Below are positions 44,527-54,093 of a stretch of DNA of 64,000 nucleotides, in pieces (positions within the stretch are counted from its first letter, which is position 1; each line of letters starts with the position of its first letter). The notes under the pieces were generated by a model. That model saw only the letters and a list, made by a program, of their open reading frames with translations. It did not search any database and was not told the origin of the DNA. The DNA lies in NCBI GenBank assembly GCA_905221605.1, contig CAJNDS010002300.1, forward strand, positions 335,441-399,440, in the 5' to 3' direction. This DNA is from Symbiodinium natans. Taxonomy: Eukaryota; Sar; Dinophyceae; Suessiales; Symbiodiniaceae. The position numbers were made by a program, and so were the translations under genes.

Positions 44527-44843
44527 CCGTAAACCCTAAACCCTAAACCGTAAACCGTATACCGTAAACCCTAAACCCTAAACCCGAAACCCGAAACCCT
44601 AAGCCCTAAACCGTAAACCGTAAACCGTAAACCCTAAACCCTAAACCCTAAGCCCTAAGCCCTAAGCCCTAAGCCCTAAGCCCTAAACCCTAAACCCTAA
44701 GCCCTAAGCCCTAAGCCCTAAGCCCTAAGCCCTAAGCCCTAAGCCCTAAGCCCTAAACCCTCAACCCTAAACCCTCAACCCTAAACCCTCAACCCTAAAC
44801 CCTAAACCCTAACCCCTAAACCCTAAACCCTAAACCCTAAACC
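44527..44843 (+). repeat. Long mixed telomere-like array with CCCTAAG block
   Basis: About 317 bp. CCGTAAA variants at the left, then two runs of CCCTAAG (44,648-44,690; 44,698-44,753), then alternating CCCTCAA/CCCTAAA, then CCCTAAA. Confidence 0.97.
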
Positions 44844-45468
44844 AATTAGGACCTCCAAGCTCTGCCTGCCGAGGCTGCAATGCTCAAGCGAATGTCACCT
44901 TTCTGGTGCATGGCGAACGTGCCCCGGCGAGAAAACAAGTTGCAGCCATACTCATATGCATGTTTACATATATACATATGTACATATATGCGTATATATA
45001 CACGTGAGGAAATAAACGTATATAAATACATACATAAAAAGTTTACCGCGCAGACTGCTTACATCATCCGTCGAATCCAGGGTTGGAGTGAACAACATCA
45101 TTCAAAGTCATCTGAACTGCATTTCAAGCATCTGCGACAGCCCCGAAACCATCACGACTAGCCTGCAAACATGTGAGGAGGAGTTCTGTTCGGAGCCAGT
45201 CATCCAACAGCCGCAACAACGCCAACAACAGCAGCCTCAGCACCAGCAATAAGTAGAATACCCAAAGTATGTCAAGGTCGGATCGTGTACGCTACTTGCG
45301 CAGCAGCGGTTCAGGGACCTCAGGCGCGGTTTATGGAGAATTGACTTCCCTGCCTTCTGTTCGCCTGCAACATCGTGCAATCCGAGGCCTGTCAAATCTC
45401 ATGGTGTTTCAGCTTCCGATCGCAATTCGCTGCTGGGCCAAACTCGAGAATCGCTAGAAGCTTTGTAG
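44844..45468. other. Unique sequence with ATATGTACATA-rich block, no supported gene
   Basis: Positions 44,950-45,040 are TATACATA-type low complexity. A CAACAGCCGCAACAACGCC stretch lies at 45,208. No gene supported. Confidence 0.45.
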
Positions 45469-45542
45469 CCCCAAACCCTAAACCCTACACCCTACACCCC
45501 ACACCCTACACCCTACACCCTACACCCTAAACCCTAAACCTT
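45469..45542 (+). repeat. Telomere-like array with CCCTACA block
   Basis: About six CCCTACA units between CCCTAAA units. Confidence 0.95.
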
Positions 45543-45710
45543 GAGGGATACTTTGTACGAATTTGTACAAAGCTCCGAAACAAGAAAATTTACCGCCCCA
45601 AGCCCCGCCGAGCACCCCAAGGACAGCCCTGGATTGCTTTGGATCAGCGCTTTTTGGCTTTCTGGCGGCTCGGTTCAGTGAAGGGCGCCGGGCAAGGGCT
45701 TTTGGATTCT

Positions 45711-45748
45711 GTTTAGGGCTTAGAGTTTAGGGTTTAGGGTTTAGGGTT
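45711..45748 (-). repeat. Short telomere-like tract, TTTAGGG on +
   Basis: Five units with CTTAGAG. Confidence 0.92.
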
Positions 45749-46349
45749 GATACATTCCCGAATGTAATTAATTTGTTTTGGGCTCTAGGAGGGCTTAAGA
45801 ATCTGAAAGTTTGGGAGCTCCAGCCCGGAGTGTATAGCCTCCATATGTTCATCCTGAGGAGAAGTGCTCATATCTTCATTTTGTTCAGTGCCAATGCAGA
45901 AGCTCCTAGCACCTCTTAAGATACAGAGACCTTTACCCCCAGAATCCTAAAGGACAACAAAGCCCAGACACTACTGCGTGTGCACTCCCGTTCCGACTGG
46001 TCTGGAGTAAAAAAAGCTCTGGGATTCGCCACCTTGGCCAGTGCCAGAGACCCTCGGGGCACCTGTGGAAGGCCCCCTGCGCTTTTTCTTAGTAGCTGAG
46101 TAGGTAACCTAACCTTTAAGCTTGTTGGGGTCTATAGAATCCTACCATAATTGACAGGTTAACCTGTTAACCTGTTTAGGCCCAGGGTACTCAGCAAGTA
46201 GGTTCTTCAACGCCTGAGCCTCGAAGCAAAACGAAGCTTGAAGCCTCCCTTGGCCATCGCTGGGGAAGTCCAGGCATCGCCGTTTTCCTTGGCTTGGCAC
46301 ACTGGGAGGTGGTTGCGTCCAGGCAAGCAAAGGCGGGGTCAGCAAATTG

Positions 46350-46385
46350 TTTAGGGTTTGGGGTTTAGGGTTTAGGGTTTAGGGA
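46350..46385 (-). repeat. Short telomere-like tract, TTTAGGG on +
   Basis: Five units, one TTTGGGG. Confidence 0.93.
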
Positions 46386-47644
46386 GAAGGGCTCAGGGCC
46401 TAGGCTTCCAGTCGGGGTTGTTTTGGTCTTGATTTGGGTGTCGCCTGCGCAGTTCGTGGTTCGATATGCTTTGAATTTCCAAGAGATGAGCGAGAACTTC
46501 CATTCACCAAAGTCTTGTATGCAGGACTCCGGCTACAAGTCTTTAGACTACCAGACCACCTTCTTTGTCTACGCCGGGCACTGAGCGTGGTCGCCGGGGT
46601 TATCGTTGTTTGATCTGTTTCCGCAGCGCTTTGCAGACTTCTGTGTTGAGGCTTGTGCCGAGCCATTGCCTTGCAAGGGTTCTTGGGTTGGGATGATGCG
46701 GGCTTCGGGCTGGCTCAGGACCCTAAGATTTGCTCAGATGTGGGACATAGAAACTCTCGCTTGAGCATCGAAGAGCCTCAGCCCTGAACTCCCCCCCAAC
46801 AAGCCATAGCCACAGGTTCCGATCACCTTGCACTTCGGTTGGACCACAGCAGCATCACTGGTGAATTGGTGGCTTGACCGAGAGATACCGAGAGGGTCCG
46901 AAGTCTCAGCAATGATAGCCTTGGCTTTGGAGCAAAGCAAGGGTTCAAGGGTGGATCATATATACCTTCGTAGCTTCGCAACGGCTTCTTTTAAGTGCAG
47001 TGTCAACCCTAAACGCGGTTTGTGTGAGGCTTCCAGAGACCCGAATGCAAAGAGAAGAAACCTGACAAGAGGCCATTTCCGACGCAATACGAACACGGTT
47101 CCAAATGTTGAACGACTCGCGTTTATTGGGAGTCTTTTGGAGCTGAAGGTCCTCCACTCTCAGACTCACCTCCTTGACCACATGTGCCCAGCTCCAAGAG
47201 CAGGCTCCGAGCAGCTGCGAAATCGCATGATAGGCTCAGCAGTCCAGTGGCATCTCATCGGAGTTCCAGAAGATCACTCGCCAGCCTTCGTAACCCGCCT
47301 TTGTGCATCAGCGCTTCGTCGCCGCTGGCGGGCACGGAAGTTGCTAGAACCTGCGCGTGGCATGTTGTCGCCCCAATCAGAGACTGTAGTTGGCAATGCT
47401 GGGCAAGGATCACCTCGCGCTTCCATTGTGCCCGCTCATTGACGCACCTTCTGAAGTTTCTCAGGCAGACCTCTATATATAAACAGCCACAGCTTGAAAG
47501 GGTGACTCTCGTGTTCAGCCGTTCATTCGCGAACTGCGATCCGAAACCCATACAAGCACTAGACTGCCGCAAAAAACAGTGCGACGCATATAGCCTCTGA
47601 TCTCCACACTGTGAGAGCCGGGCCACTGAACCAAAGAAGATCAA
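46386..47644. other. Unique sequence, no supported gene
   Basis: It contains the longest plus frame outside the retroelement (46,828-47,442, 204 codons), overlapped by 138- and 129-codon frames in other phases. I recognise no domain in any of them. Confidence 0.45.
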
Positions 47645-47705
47645 AGGGTTTAGGGTTTAGGGTTTAGGGTTTAGGGTTTAGGGTTAGGGTTTAGGGTTTA
47701 GGGTT
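47645..47705 (-). repeat. Telomere array, TTTAGGG on +
   Basis: Eight to nine units, one hexameric TTAGGG. Confidence 0.97.
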
Positions 47706-47834
47706 GAGACCCTTTCTCCGAATTTCCAAGGTCCTGAAGCTAAAGCCCAAGCTGCATTTCCCGAAGTTCCAGAACACAAGTTCGCAAAGTACATTCTGAG
47801 CAAAGAAACGCTACTACGCACGGCTTTTTTAAGG

Positions 47835-47985
47835 TGTAGGGTTTAGGGGTTTAGGGTTTGGGGTTTAGGGTTTGGGGTTTGGGGTTTGGGGTTTGGGGTT
47901 TAGGGGTTTAGGGGTTTAGGGGTTTAGGGGTTTAGGGGTTTAGGGGTTTAGGGGTTTAGGGGTTTAGGGTTTAGGGTTTAGGGTT
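47835..47985 (-). repeat. Telomere-like array with GGGGTTTA octamer block
   Basis: TTTGGGG heptamers (47,860-47,893) are followed by about nine GGGGTTTA octamers (47,894-47,965), then TTTAGGG. Confidence 0.97.
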
Positions 47986-48255
47986 GCAAAGGAATGGGTG
48001 GATGGCACGGTGCAGCGCCTTGGCGGAAAGTAGGGGTGAGCCGCCTCCAAAGGTTTTAGATTGCAGGGTGCTTCCTTTTTCCGGGTTTCTGCAGTGTACT
48101 TGAGGCGCTAGAAGGCTTCCAGCACGAAGTTCTTCTGCATGCCGCACGATAGTATTGAGTCATAGGAAGACAGTATCTGATGCCGATCATGCAGCGGAGC
48201 GAGACTTCCGGGAACCAGGCCAGCACAGCCAAGAGAGCAAGGGAGACCGCACTGG

Positions 48256-48285
48256 ATGGAGAGAGAAAGAGAGAGGGAGAGAGGC
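48256..48285 (+). repeat. GAGA tract
   Basis: GGAGAGAGAAAGAGAGAGGG, extended by AGAGAGG. Simple sequence. Confidence 0.85.
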
Positions 48286-48645
48286 TCCGTGCTGTCTGCC
48301 GCGGTTGGCTCAGACGTCGGCATTAGGGAAACCGGGGCTTCTTCGGGCTTCTCAGGTTCTGAGGCTGGTCTTTTCCCAGCTTTGCCAGATGGTATTTGGC
48401 AAAGTTCCTTGCAGTTAGAGACGAACTCTGAGGTGTGGATCTGCAGTGGTCGGCGTGGCCACAAACTGCTTCAGGGCATTAAACTTGTTGTTGCTTGGGA
48501 TTGCTGGGATTCTACAGGATGAGTTTGGCATGGAGCAGGGTGAGGCTCAGGGCTTGAGGGGTTTAGCCACTTTCGTCTTCGGTTGAGAACATGTCAGATT
48601 CGCTCGTCATCATGCCGGCAAAATCATCTTCTGACGGCAATGCCT

Positions 48646-48679
48646 TAGGGTTTGGGGTTTAGAGTTTAGGGTTTAGGGA
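48646..48679 (-). repeat. Short telomere-like tract, TTTAGGG on +
   Basis: Four to five units with TTTGGGG and TTTAGAG. Confidence 0.92.
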
Positions 48680-49701
48680 GATCAATGGTGGTTCGAGCAT
48701 TCCTGTTTCTTCGGCTGTGATGCTACATACACTGGCACTGCTACTGGTGCATGCAACTAGTTGAAGAGCAATCCGAACAGTATTGCTGCACAAGCGTTGC
48801 TTGTACAAGCTTTCCGCTTTAATTAGTAGGAATGCAAGCAGCACTGAAGCACAGGAACGCGGTGAGAGCTCCCAACAGACTTCGAAGGTGCTTCTATGGC
48901 AACACGAATGCCGCCTAAACAAGGACTTCAAAGCAAATATTCAATGAGTGAATGTCGCCGTGGCTTTAGAGAATGCCATTGCTGATGGACACTTTCTTGG
49001 AACAGTTTTCTGGTAGCAGGAGTGCCGATATGGTCGAAAGAAGGTTCTGACGCATGCCGTCTTACAGCAATCGGGATGGACGAACGCGCAAAACCTTCGC
49101 GCTGGCTTCTTCTTACGTGCTCTTCCTTTCTTAAATCAAGGTTTTCCTCTATGTCTCCTTGGTCCTTGCCGGCCCGTTCCCGAGCTGTCTTTCTCGAAGC
49201 TAGGGCAGCTGGTGTCAGGGTTAGGGATCACAGCCTTTTGGGTGCAAAAGTTGTGTTCAGGCCAATCTCTGCATGTAGGCCTCACCAGCCTCGACGAAAA
49301 GACGCGCACATGTAGCTTCAGACAAAGTGTGGAGTACTTTGAAGCCATAAGGATGTACTGCAGGATCGTGCGAGAGAGCTTGCGGATAGGCAGAAACTGT
49401 AAGAAGGGCGGAAATGCTGTACTTGACAACCTCTGGAGCTTGCAGAATGTGCAGGAATGCCGTATAATATTTGGACCCCGCAAATCGGTAGATATGCTGT
49501 AATTTACAGTGCTTGGTGCCTTTGTGAACCAAGACCCTGTAGGCCTTTGATTCATGTTATCCCAATTTGATTGCCTTGATCCCCGGGTTTTGACTTTTCT
49601 TCGAATCCTGTGATCGTTCCTCTTTGAAGGTGTCGGGCCAAATCTTTTTGTCGGCAGTAGCCATCATCCTTGTAGTCTTAAGTCCGAGCATTCCTAAGCC
49701 C
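48680..49701. other. Unique sequence, no supported gene
   Basis: Minus frame 49,136-49,555 (139 codons) and plus frame 49,212-49,502 (96 codons) overlap; neither shows a recognisable motif. Confidence 0.45.
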
Positions 49702-49797
49702 GGTTTAGGGTTTAGGGTTTTAGGGTTTAGGGTTTAGGGTTTAGGGTGTGGGGTTTAGGGTTTAGGGTTTAGGGTTTCGGGTTTAGGGTTTAGGGTA
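49702..49797 (-). repeat. Telomere array, TTTAGGG on +
   Basis: About 13 units with TTTTAGGG, TGTGGGG and TTTCGGG variants. Confidence 0.96.
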
Positions 49798-51701
49798 CGA
49801 AGTACCATCGTCATGTTGATTCTGGTGCTGGCGAAAGCCCCTTTGCGGCCGATGTGGGCCTTGCTGTAAGGCTCCCGAAACGCTCTTTGAAAGAGACCCC
49901 GAGGCCAAGCCCCACCCTCATCGACTCAACGCCCGAAACCCTTTAAAGAGTCGAACCTTTGAACCTACCAGGAAGGCGTCGAGGCCTTTCCGAAGCCTTT
50001 TTTGAAGGAAGACGCCTTCTGGGCTAGGACCCTAGGCCCGAGGCACTGTTGATTGCATTCCGACCTGAACCAAGCCAAGCCGAGTGAGAAGGCCTGATCG
50101 GCACTGGCCTGGCCCTGCGTCGCCGGAGCGAGCTCTATGCCTTCACCGCGCCAGCCCGAGGGGGTTGGGGGATGTTGGGGGTTTGGGGTCGGACGGTGGG
50201 CCTATTTAGGGTTAAGGTTTTGGGCTTGCTTGGCGGCTTTGAGAATCGAATTTCGGCTGGCTTTTGCTTGCTTGATCTGCAAACGGAGTGTCGAGATACC
50301 ACATCAACCTACTTACTTCGATTTTTTCTTTCCATTCCTGTTGGGTTGGTCCGGTGGTTTGGCGTTTGGCTCACTTGCAGCAAATTGCAGCACAGTCAAG
50401 CGACCGACTGAGGTCGCTTGGGCCGTTTTCGCAGTGGCCAGGAGGTCCCGGACGCCGCGGCCCTACTTCTATGTAGCTGGATGGGCAGGCATTCCTGAGA
50501 AGTCATGTGATGGTGATGATGATGATGATGATGGTAGAATTATGAAGGGGACAAACAAAGCCAAGCAGCTCGGAACCCTACATAAACAGCTGGAAAGCTC
50601 ATTGCCAGAATCTCAGCTCCCAAGCCCTCATGCGCCCTCCTTGGAGTCTCAGTGTACTTTAGCCGCATCGCAACCACAACTCCAAAGTGGCAGGTTTAGC
50701 AACTGCAAGGTTCTTTCGTTTTAGCCTCATTTTCCCTCCTGTTCACACGTTCGCAACACCTGTGATGCATGCCAGATGCACACCTGCCGTTGGCAGTTTA
50801 TGTTGGCATGCGTGCAGTCTCGAGTCCTTTACAGAGACTATCGCTGTTCTCCGAGGAAGGAGCTTCTAAGCTTGCAAGGAATTGTTTCTTTGGTAAGTTG
50901 TCACTCCTCCGTAAAATAATGTCGGTCTTGTGAACCTTTGTCTTTGCCTTGGCTATCGGAGCATGGGCGAGGAGTGGGAACCAGCCAGTGCTTGAGCCAC
51001 TCCATCAAGATTCCTTCTTGATGATGCGGAGCTTTGTTCGTCTCGCATTCAACTTCAGGGAAGGAGCATTGACCATGGCATCCACTTTGACTTGCTCGAT
51101 TCTAGTGAACAAGTAGTACTCCGATGGGGTATTAGCTCACCGGAAGCTCTCAGAGAGCAGAACTGGACAACCACAAAGACACGGGTGCAACCCACATGAA
51201 CTTGATTCTGGTCTGGGCTCCAGGGCTGAGGGGGCCATAGTTGCCATGAGGTCGCCGGAGCTGTGCGCAGTGTTCCCGGGCGGGGAGGCGCCGCAGCGTT
51301 GAGGAGCAAGGACCCTTTCAGAGTCGGTGAAGGCAACTGTCGGTCTACGAAGCTACTTGCTCCTCCATAAAAAGTACTCCGGTTAAAGAAGATACGTCGA
51401 CCGACATTCGATGCTCTCACGACTCCAGCTCGTTGCTTTTGCAGAATGTCACACTTGTCAGCCTTTGAGCACGTGCCCGAACTGTGGACAGGTCCACCTT
51501 GTTTTAACTTCATTCTTACATACTCTAATAATTGACCAGAAAAATAATAGTAATAAAAGAACCTCATAATAAGAAGAATAGTAATAAAATAACTCATAAT
51601 AAGAAGAATAGTAATACTCTCCAGTGCATCTGTTGCATCTTTAACCGACTCGCCTTCCTTACTCTTGACATGGGGCATGATTGCCCCAACTGAGAAGTCC
51701 T
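49798..51701. other. Unique sequence, no supported gene
   Basis: The largest frames are plus 50,137-50,724 (195 codons, crossing a GAT repeat at 50,509-50,535) and minus 51,055-51,678 (207 codons, crossing an AT-rich repeat). No family recognised. Confidence 0.45.
51537..51620. repeat. AATAATAGTAATAAAA tandem block
   Basis: CTCATAATAAGAAGAATAGT occurs twice (51,572 and 51,594), within a wider AATAGTAATAAAA repeat. Confidence 0.8.
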
Positions 51702-51784
51702 GAGGGTTAGGGTTTAGGGTTTAGGGATGTTTAGGGTTTAGGGTTTGGGGTTTAGGGTGTAGGGTCTAGGGTTTAGGGTTTAGG
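51702..51784 (-). repeat. Telomere-like array, TTTAGGG on +
   Basis: About 11 units with GATGTTTAGGG, TGTAGGG and TCTAGGG variants. Confidence 0.95.
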
Positions 51785-52094
51785 CAGTCTGGAGGGTCCT
51801 CTGTCAATGTTTCAACTCAGCTGGGGTTGTAAATTAGGGGTGCCATCGTGTGTTTTTTATTACGAGGGCATCCTACTATGTGAGGGTTTATATTAAAACT
51901 CCACTCTTTTTCGTAAGCTTCCAACAAAGCTACTTCCCGCATGCAGGCAGCTGTACTTTGGCTCGCGCCGCTTGGAGCCTGATTTATTCACCTTCTCAAG
52001 GGCTGTCTGAAATGGGGCCCGCTTGTGGTATTTCCTGTCAGAGCTGGGAGACAACACATACTATACGAATACTATACTTAGTGTTTCGAGTTTC

Positions 52095-53018
52095 GGGTCT
52101 AGGGTTTGCTTAGGGTTTGGAGTTTCTTTAGGATTTAAGGCTTGTTTGGGGTTTAGGGATTGTTTTGGACTTGGGTTTCTTAAGGGTATGGACTTTGTTT
52201 AGGGTTTAAGGTTCAGGAAAAGAGGTTGTTCGATCTTTCTGTTTATGGTTTACGGTTTCTTTCGGGTTTAGGGGCTTGTGTAGGGTTTTGGGTTTGTTTA
52301 GAGCTTAGTGTTTGTTTTGGGCTTAGGGTTAGTTTAGGGTTTCGGTCTGTCTACGATTTAGGGTTTCAGGGTTTAGGGTTGCTTTAGGACTTAAGGTTTG
52401 TTGGGGTTTAGGTTTCGCTTGGAACTTAGGGGTTGTCTAGGATTTGAATTTTGTTATTAGGGTTGAGGGTTTGTCTAGATTTAGGGTTTGTTCAGGGTTT
52501 GAGGTTTGTTTAGGGTTTTTTAGAGTTTGTTTCGGATTTCGTGTTTGCTCAGTGCTCAGGGCTTGTTTGGGGTTTGTTTAGGATCTAGGGTTGAGTGTAG
52601 ATTTTGCTTTGGGTTCAGGGTTTGTTTAGGGTTTAGGTTTGTTTAGGGTTTGGGGGTTTGCTTTGGGGTTGCTTCGGGTTTAGGGTTTGCTTTAGGATTT
52701 AGGGTTTGTTAAGAGAGTGGGGCTTGTTTCAGGTTTAGTAGCTACTAAGGGTTTAGGGTTTGTTCAGGATGTAAGGGTTGTTTGGGGTTTAGTGTTGTTT
52801 AGCGTTAAGGGTTTGTTGAAAGTTTTGGGGCTTCTTTGGTTTAGGGTGAGTTGAAGGTTTAGGGCTAAAGTTTCGGGTTTGTTTAGATTCAGGGTTTGTG
52901 TAGGGTTTAGGGTTTGTTTAGGGTTGGGGGTTTCTTTAGGGCCTATGGTTTGTTCAGGGTTTAAGGTGGGTTTACTTAGGGTAGGGCTTGGGGTTTGCTT
53001 AGGGTTTAGGATTTGTTT
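52095..53018 (-). repeat. Degenerate ~0.9-kb TTTAGGG/TTTGTTTAGGG derived array
   Basis: The stretch is built from diverged GGGTTTGTTTAGGGTTTAGG-like words. A spacer GTTT or CTTT between GGGTTT units gives a loose 14-21-bp period rather than 7. It appears to be an old, mutated derivative of the telomere repeat. Confidence 0.9.
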
Positions 53019-53147
53019 AGGGCTCACAAGAAACCCGACCCTTCCACACCGGCTTTTTGGGGTGATAGGGTGAAGGTTCGGGAACCCGTCCCCAGGAACA
53101 ACGCAAGAAAGTCTTTGGGGGGCCCGCAGAAGTTCCTCAGGGGGTGT

Positions 53148-53246
53148 CTAGGGTTTGGGGTTTAGGTTTAGGGTTTAGGGTTTAGGGTTTAGGGTTTAGG
53201 GTTTAGGGTTTAGCGTTTAGGGTTTAGGGTTTAGGGTCTTTAGGGC
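53148..53246 (-). repeat. Telomere array, TTTAGGG on +
   Basis: About 14 units; TTTAGCG and TCTTTAGGG variants. It faces the next array across a 55-bp spacer in fusion polarity. Confidence 0.97.
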
Positions 53247-53301
53247 TGCTGGTGCGGGGGTTCCCAAAACAACCCAACGCACTGCCCCAGGGTCGGTGGT
53301 A

Positions 53302-53436
53302 CAAACCCTAAACCCTAAACCCTAAACCCTAAACCCTAAACCCTAAACCTTAAACCCTAAACCCTAAACCCTAAACCCTAAACCCTAAACCCTAAACCCT
53401 AAACCCTAAACCCTAAACCCTAAACCCTAAACCCTA
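53302..53436 (+). repeat. Telomere array abutting the 3' LTR, CCCTAAA on +
   Basis: Nineteen units with one CCTTAAA. Its final CCCTA joins directly to TACGGG, the end of the LTR. Confidence 0.98.
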
Positions 53437-53879
53437 TACGGGGGGACAACCAAGGAAGGAAATCAACTCCCCTAATCGCCCTGAACTTATATTTCCCAGA
53501 TCGAACCAAGAAACAACCAAGAACACGAATAAGAGCAACCCAGGGGGGAAGGAAAGGGGGAAGGAATCCACACCCTTACCAAACCCTAAGAACCCAGGCA
53601 CTACTTTTTGAACTTGTGGCTTTCTGTTCAAGCCCATCTTGAGCCAAATACGATTACCGGGTCCATTAACCCTTCCAACTTCCAACACTAACTCCTTTCT
53701 ACAATGCCAATTGCAGCTCCGCACTCCCCCTGTCCTAGGATTTCCTAGGACACATTGGAGATGCAGATCTTTTGGCCAAAAACTGCCATTACGGCAGCAG
53801 CCAGCTGCTTGAAATGCAAATTGTGGTTTAACGTCTTCCAGGACGGAATTATAGCACATTGGCTAACCTACTACCCGTA
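53437..53879 (-). repeat. 3' LTR, complete, 443 bp
   Basis: Read on the minus strand it begins TACGGGTAGTAGG and ends TTGTCCCCCCGTA, giving a 6-bp terminal inversion TACGGG/CCCGTA instead of the usual TG...CA. Positions 53,437-53,724 match the 5' LTR with one substitution (A at 53,528, G at 62,000). The rest is U3, with AGCCAAT and CTATAATT words near its start (promoter role inferred only). One minus frame is open through 142 codons of the LTR, in phase with the internal gene of the 5' copy. Confidence 0.9.
53731..53752. promoter_or_regulatory. Perfect 10-bp-arm palindrome in U3
   Basis: TGTCCTAGGA-TT-TCCTAGGACA. It lies 7 bp beyond the point at which the 5' LTR is truncated. It could be a dimeric binding site or a break-prone hairpin. 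Confidence 0.6.
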
Positions 53880-53896
53880 GAGAATCTTTTTTCACC
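53880..53896 (-). other. Putative polypurine tract
   Basis: The minus strand reads GGTGAAAAAAGATTCTC directly before the 3' LTR. It is purine-rich but imperfect, and is called mainly from position. Confidence 0.45.
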
Positions 53897-54093
53897 TTGA
53901 TCCTCTCATCACTGAAGACTCCTTGGCCTTCTTCACCACAAACCGTGGTCTTCGCTACGCGAAAAGCTACTGACTCCTACTATCAGGGATTTCCATACCC
54001 TTAATAGTAACCACCACATTGTCAGCACATTGGCTGTTCCAGCGCACCGGTCTCCAGAAAGAGAAAAACCATCCCTTCATCCATACCATCCAA

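Noticed and set aside
46828-47442. 204-codon plus frame
   Set aside because: No domain recognised, overlapped by frames of similar size in other phases, and no signal of coding bias that I can judge by eye.
50137-50724. 195-codon plus frame
   Set aside because: It crosses a GAT microsatellite read as poly-Asp and shows no motif.
51055-51678. 207-codon minus frame
   Set aside because: It starts in an AT-rich tandem repeat (MSYFITILLIM part) and has no family resemblance.
52764-53027. Open frame rich in LNPKQT repeats
   Set aside because: A translation of the degenerate CCCTAAA-derived array, as are the many other frames ending in LNPKP or GLGFRV.
3379-53436. Telomere arrays as evidence that the window is a true chromosome end
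   Set aside because: Arrays are interstitial, occur in both orientations throughout and are flanked by unique DNA on both sides; neither window edge is a telomere.
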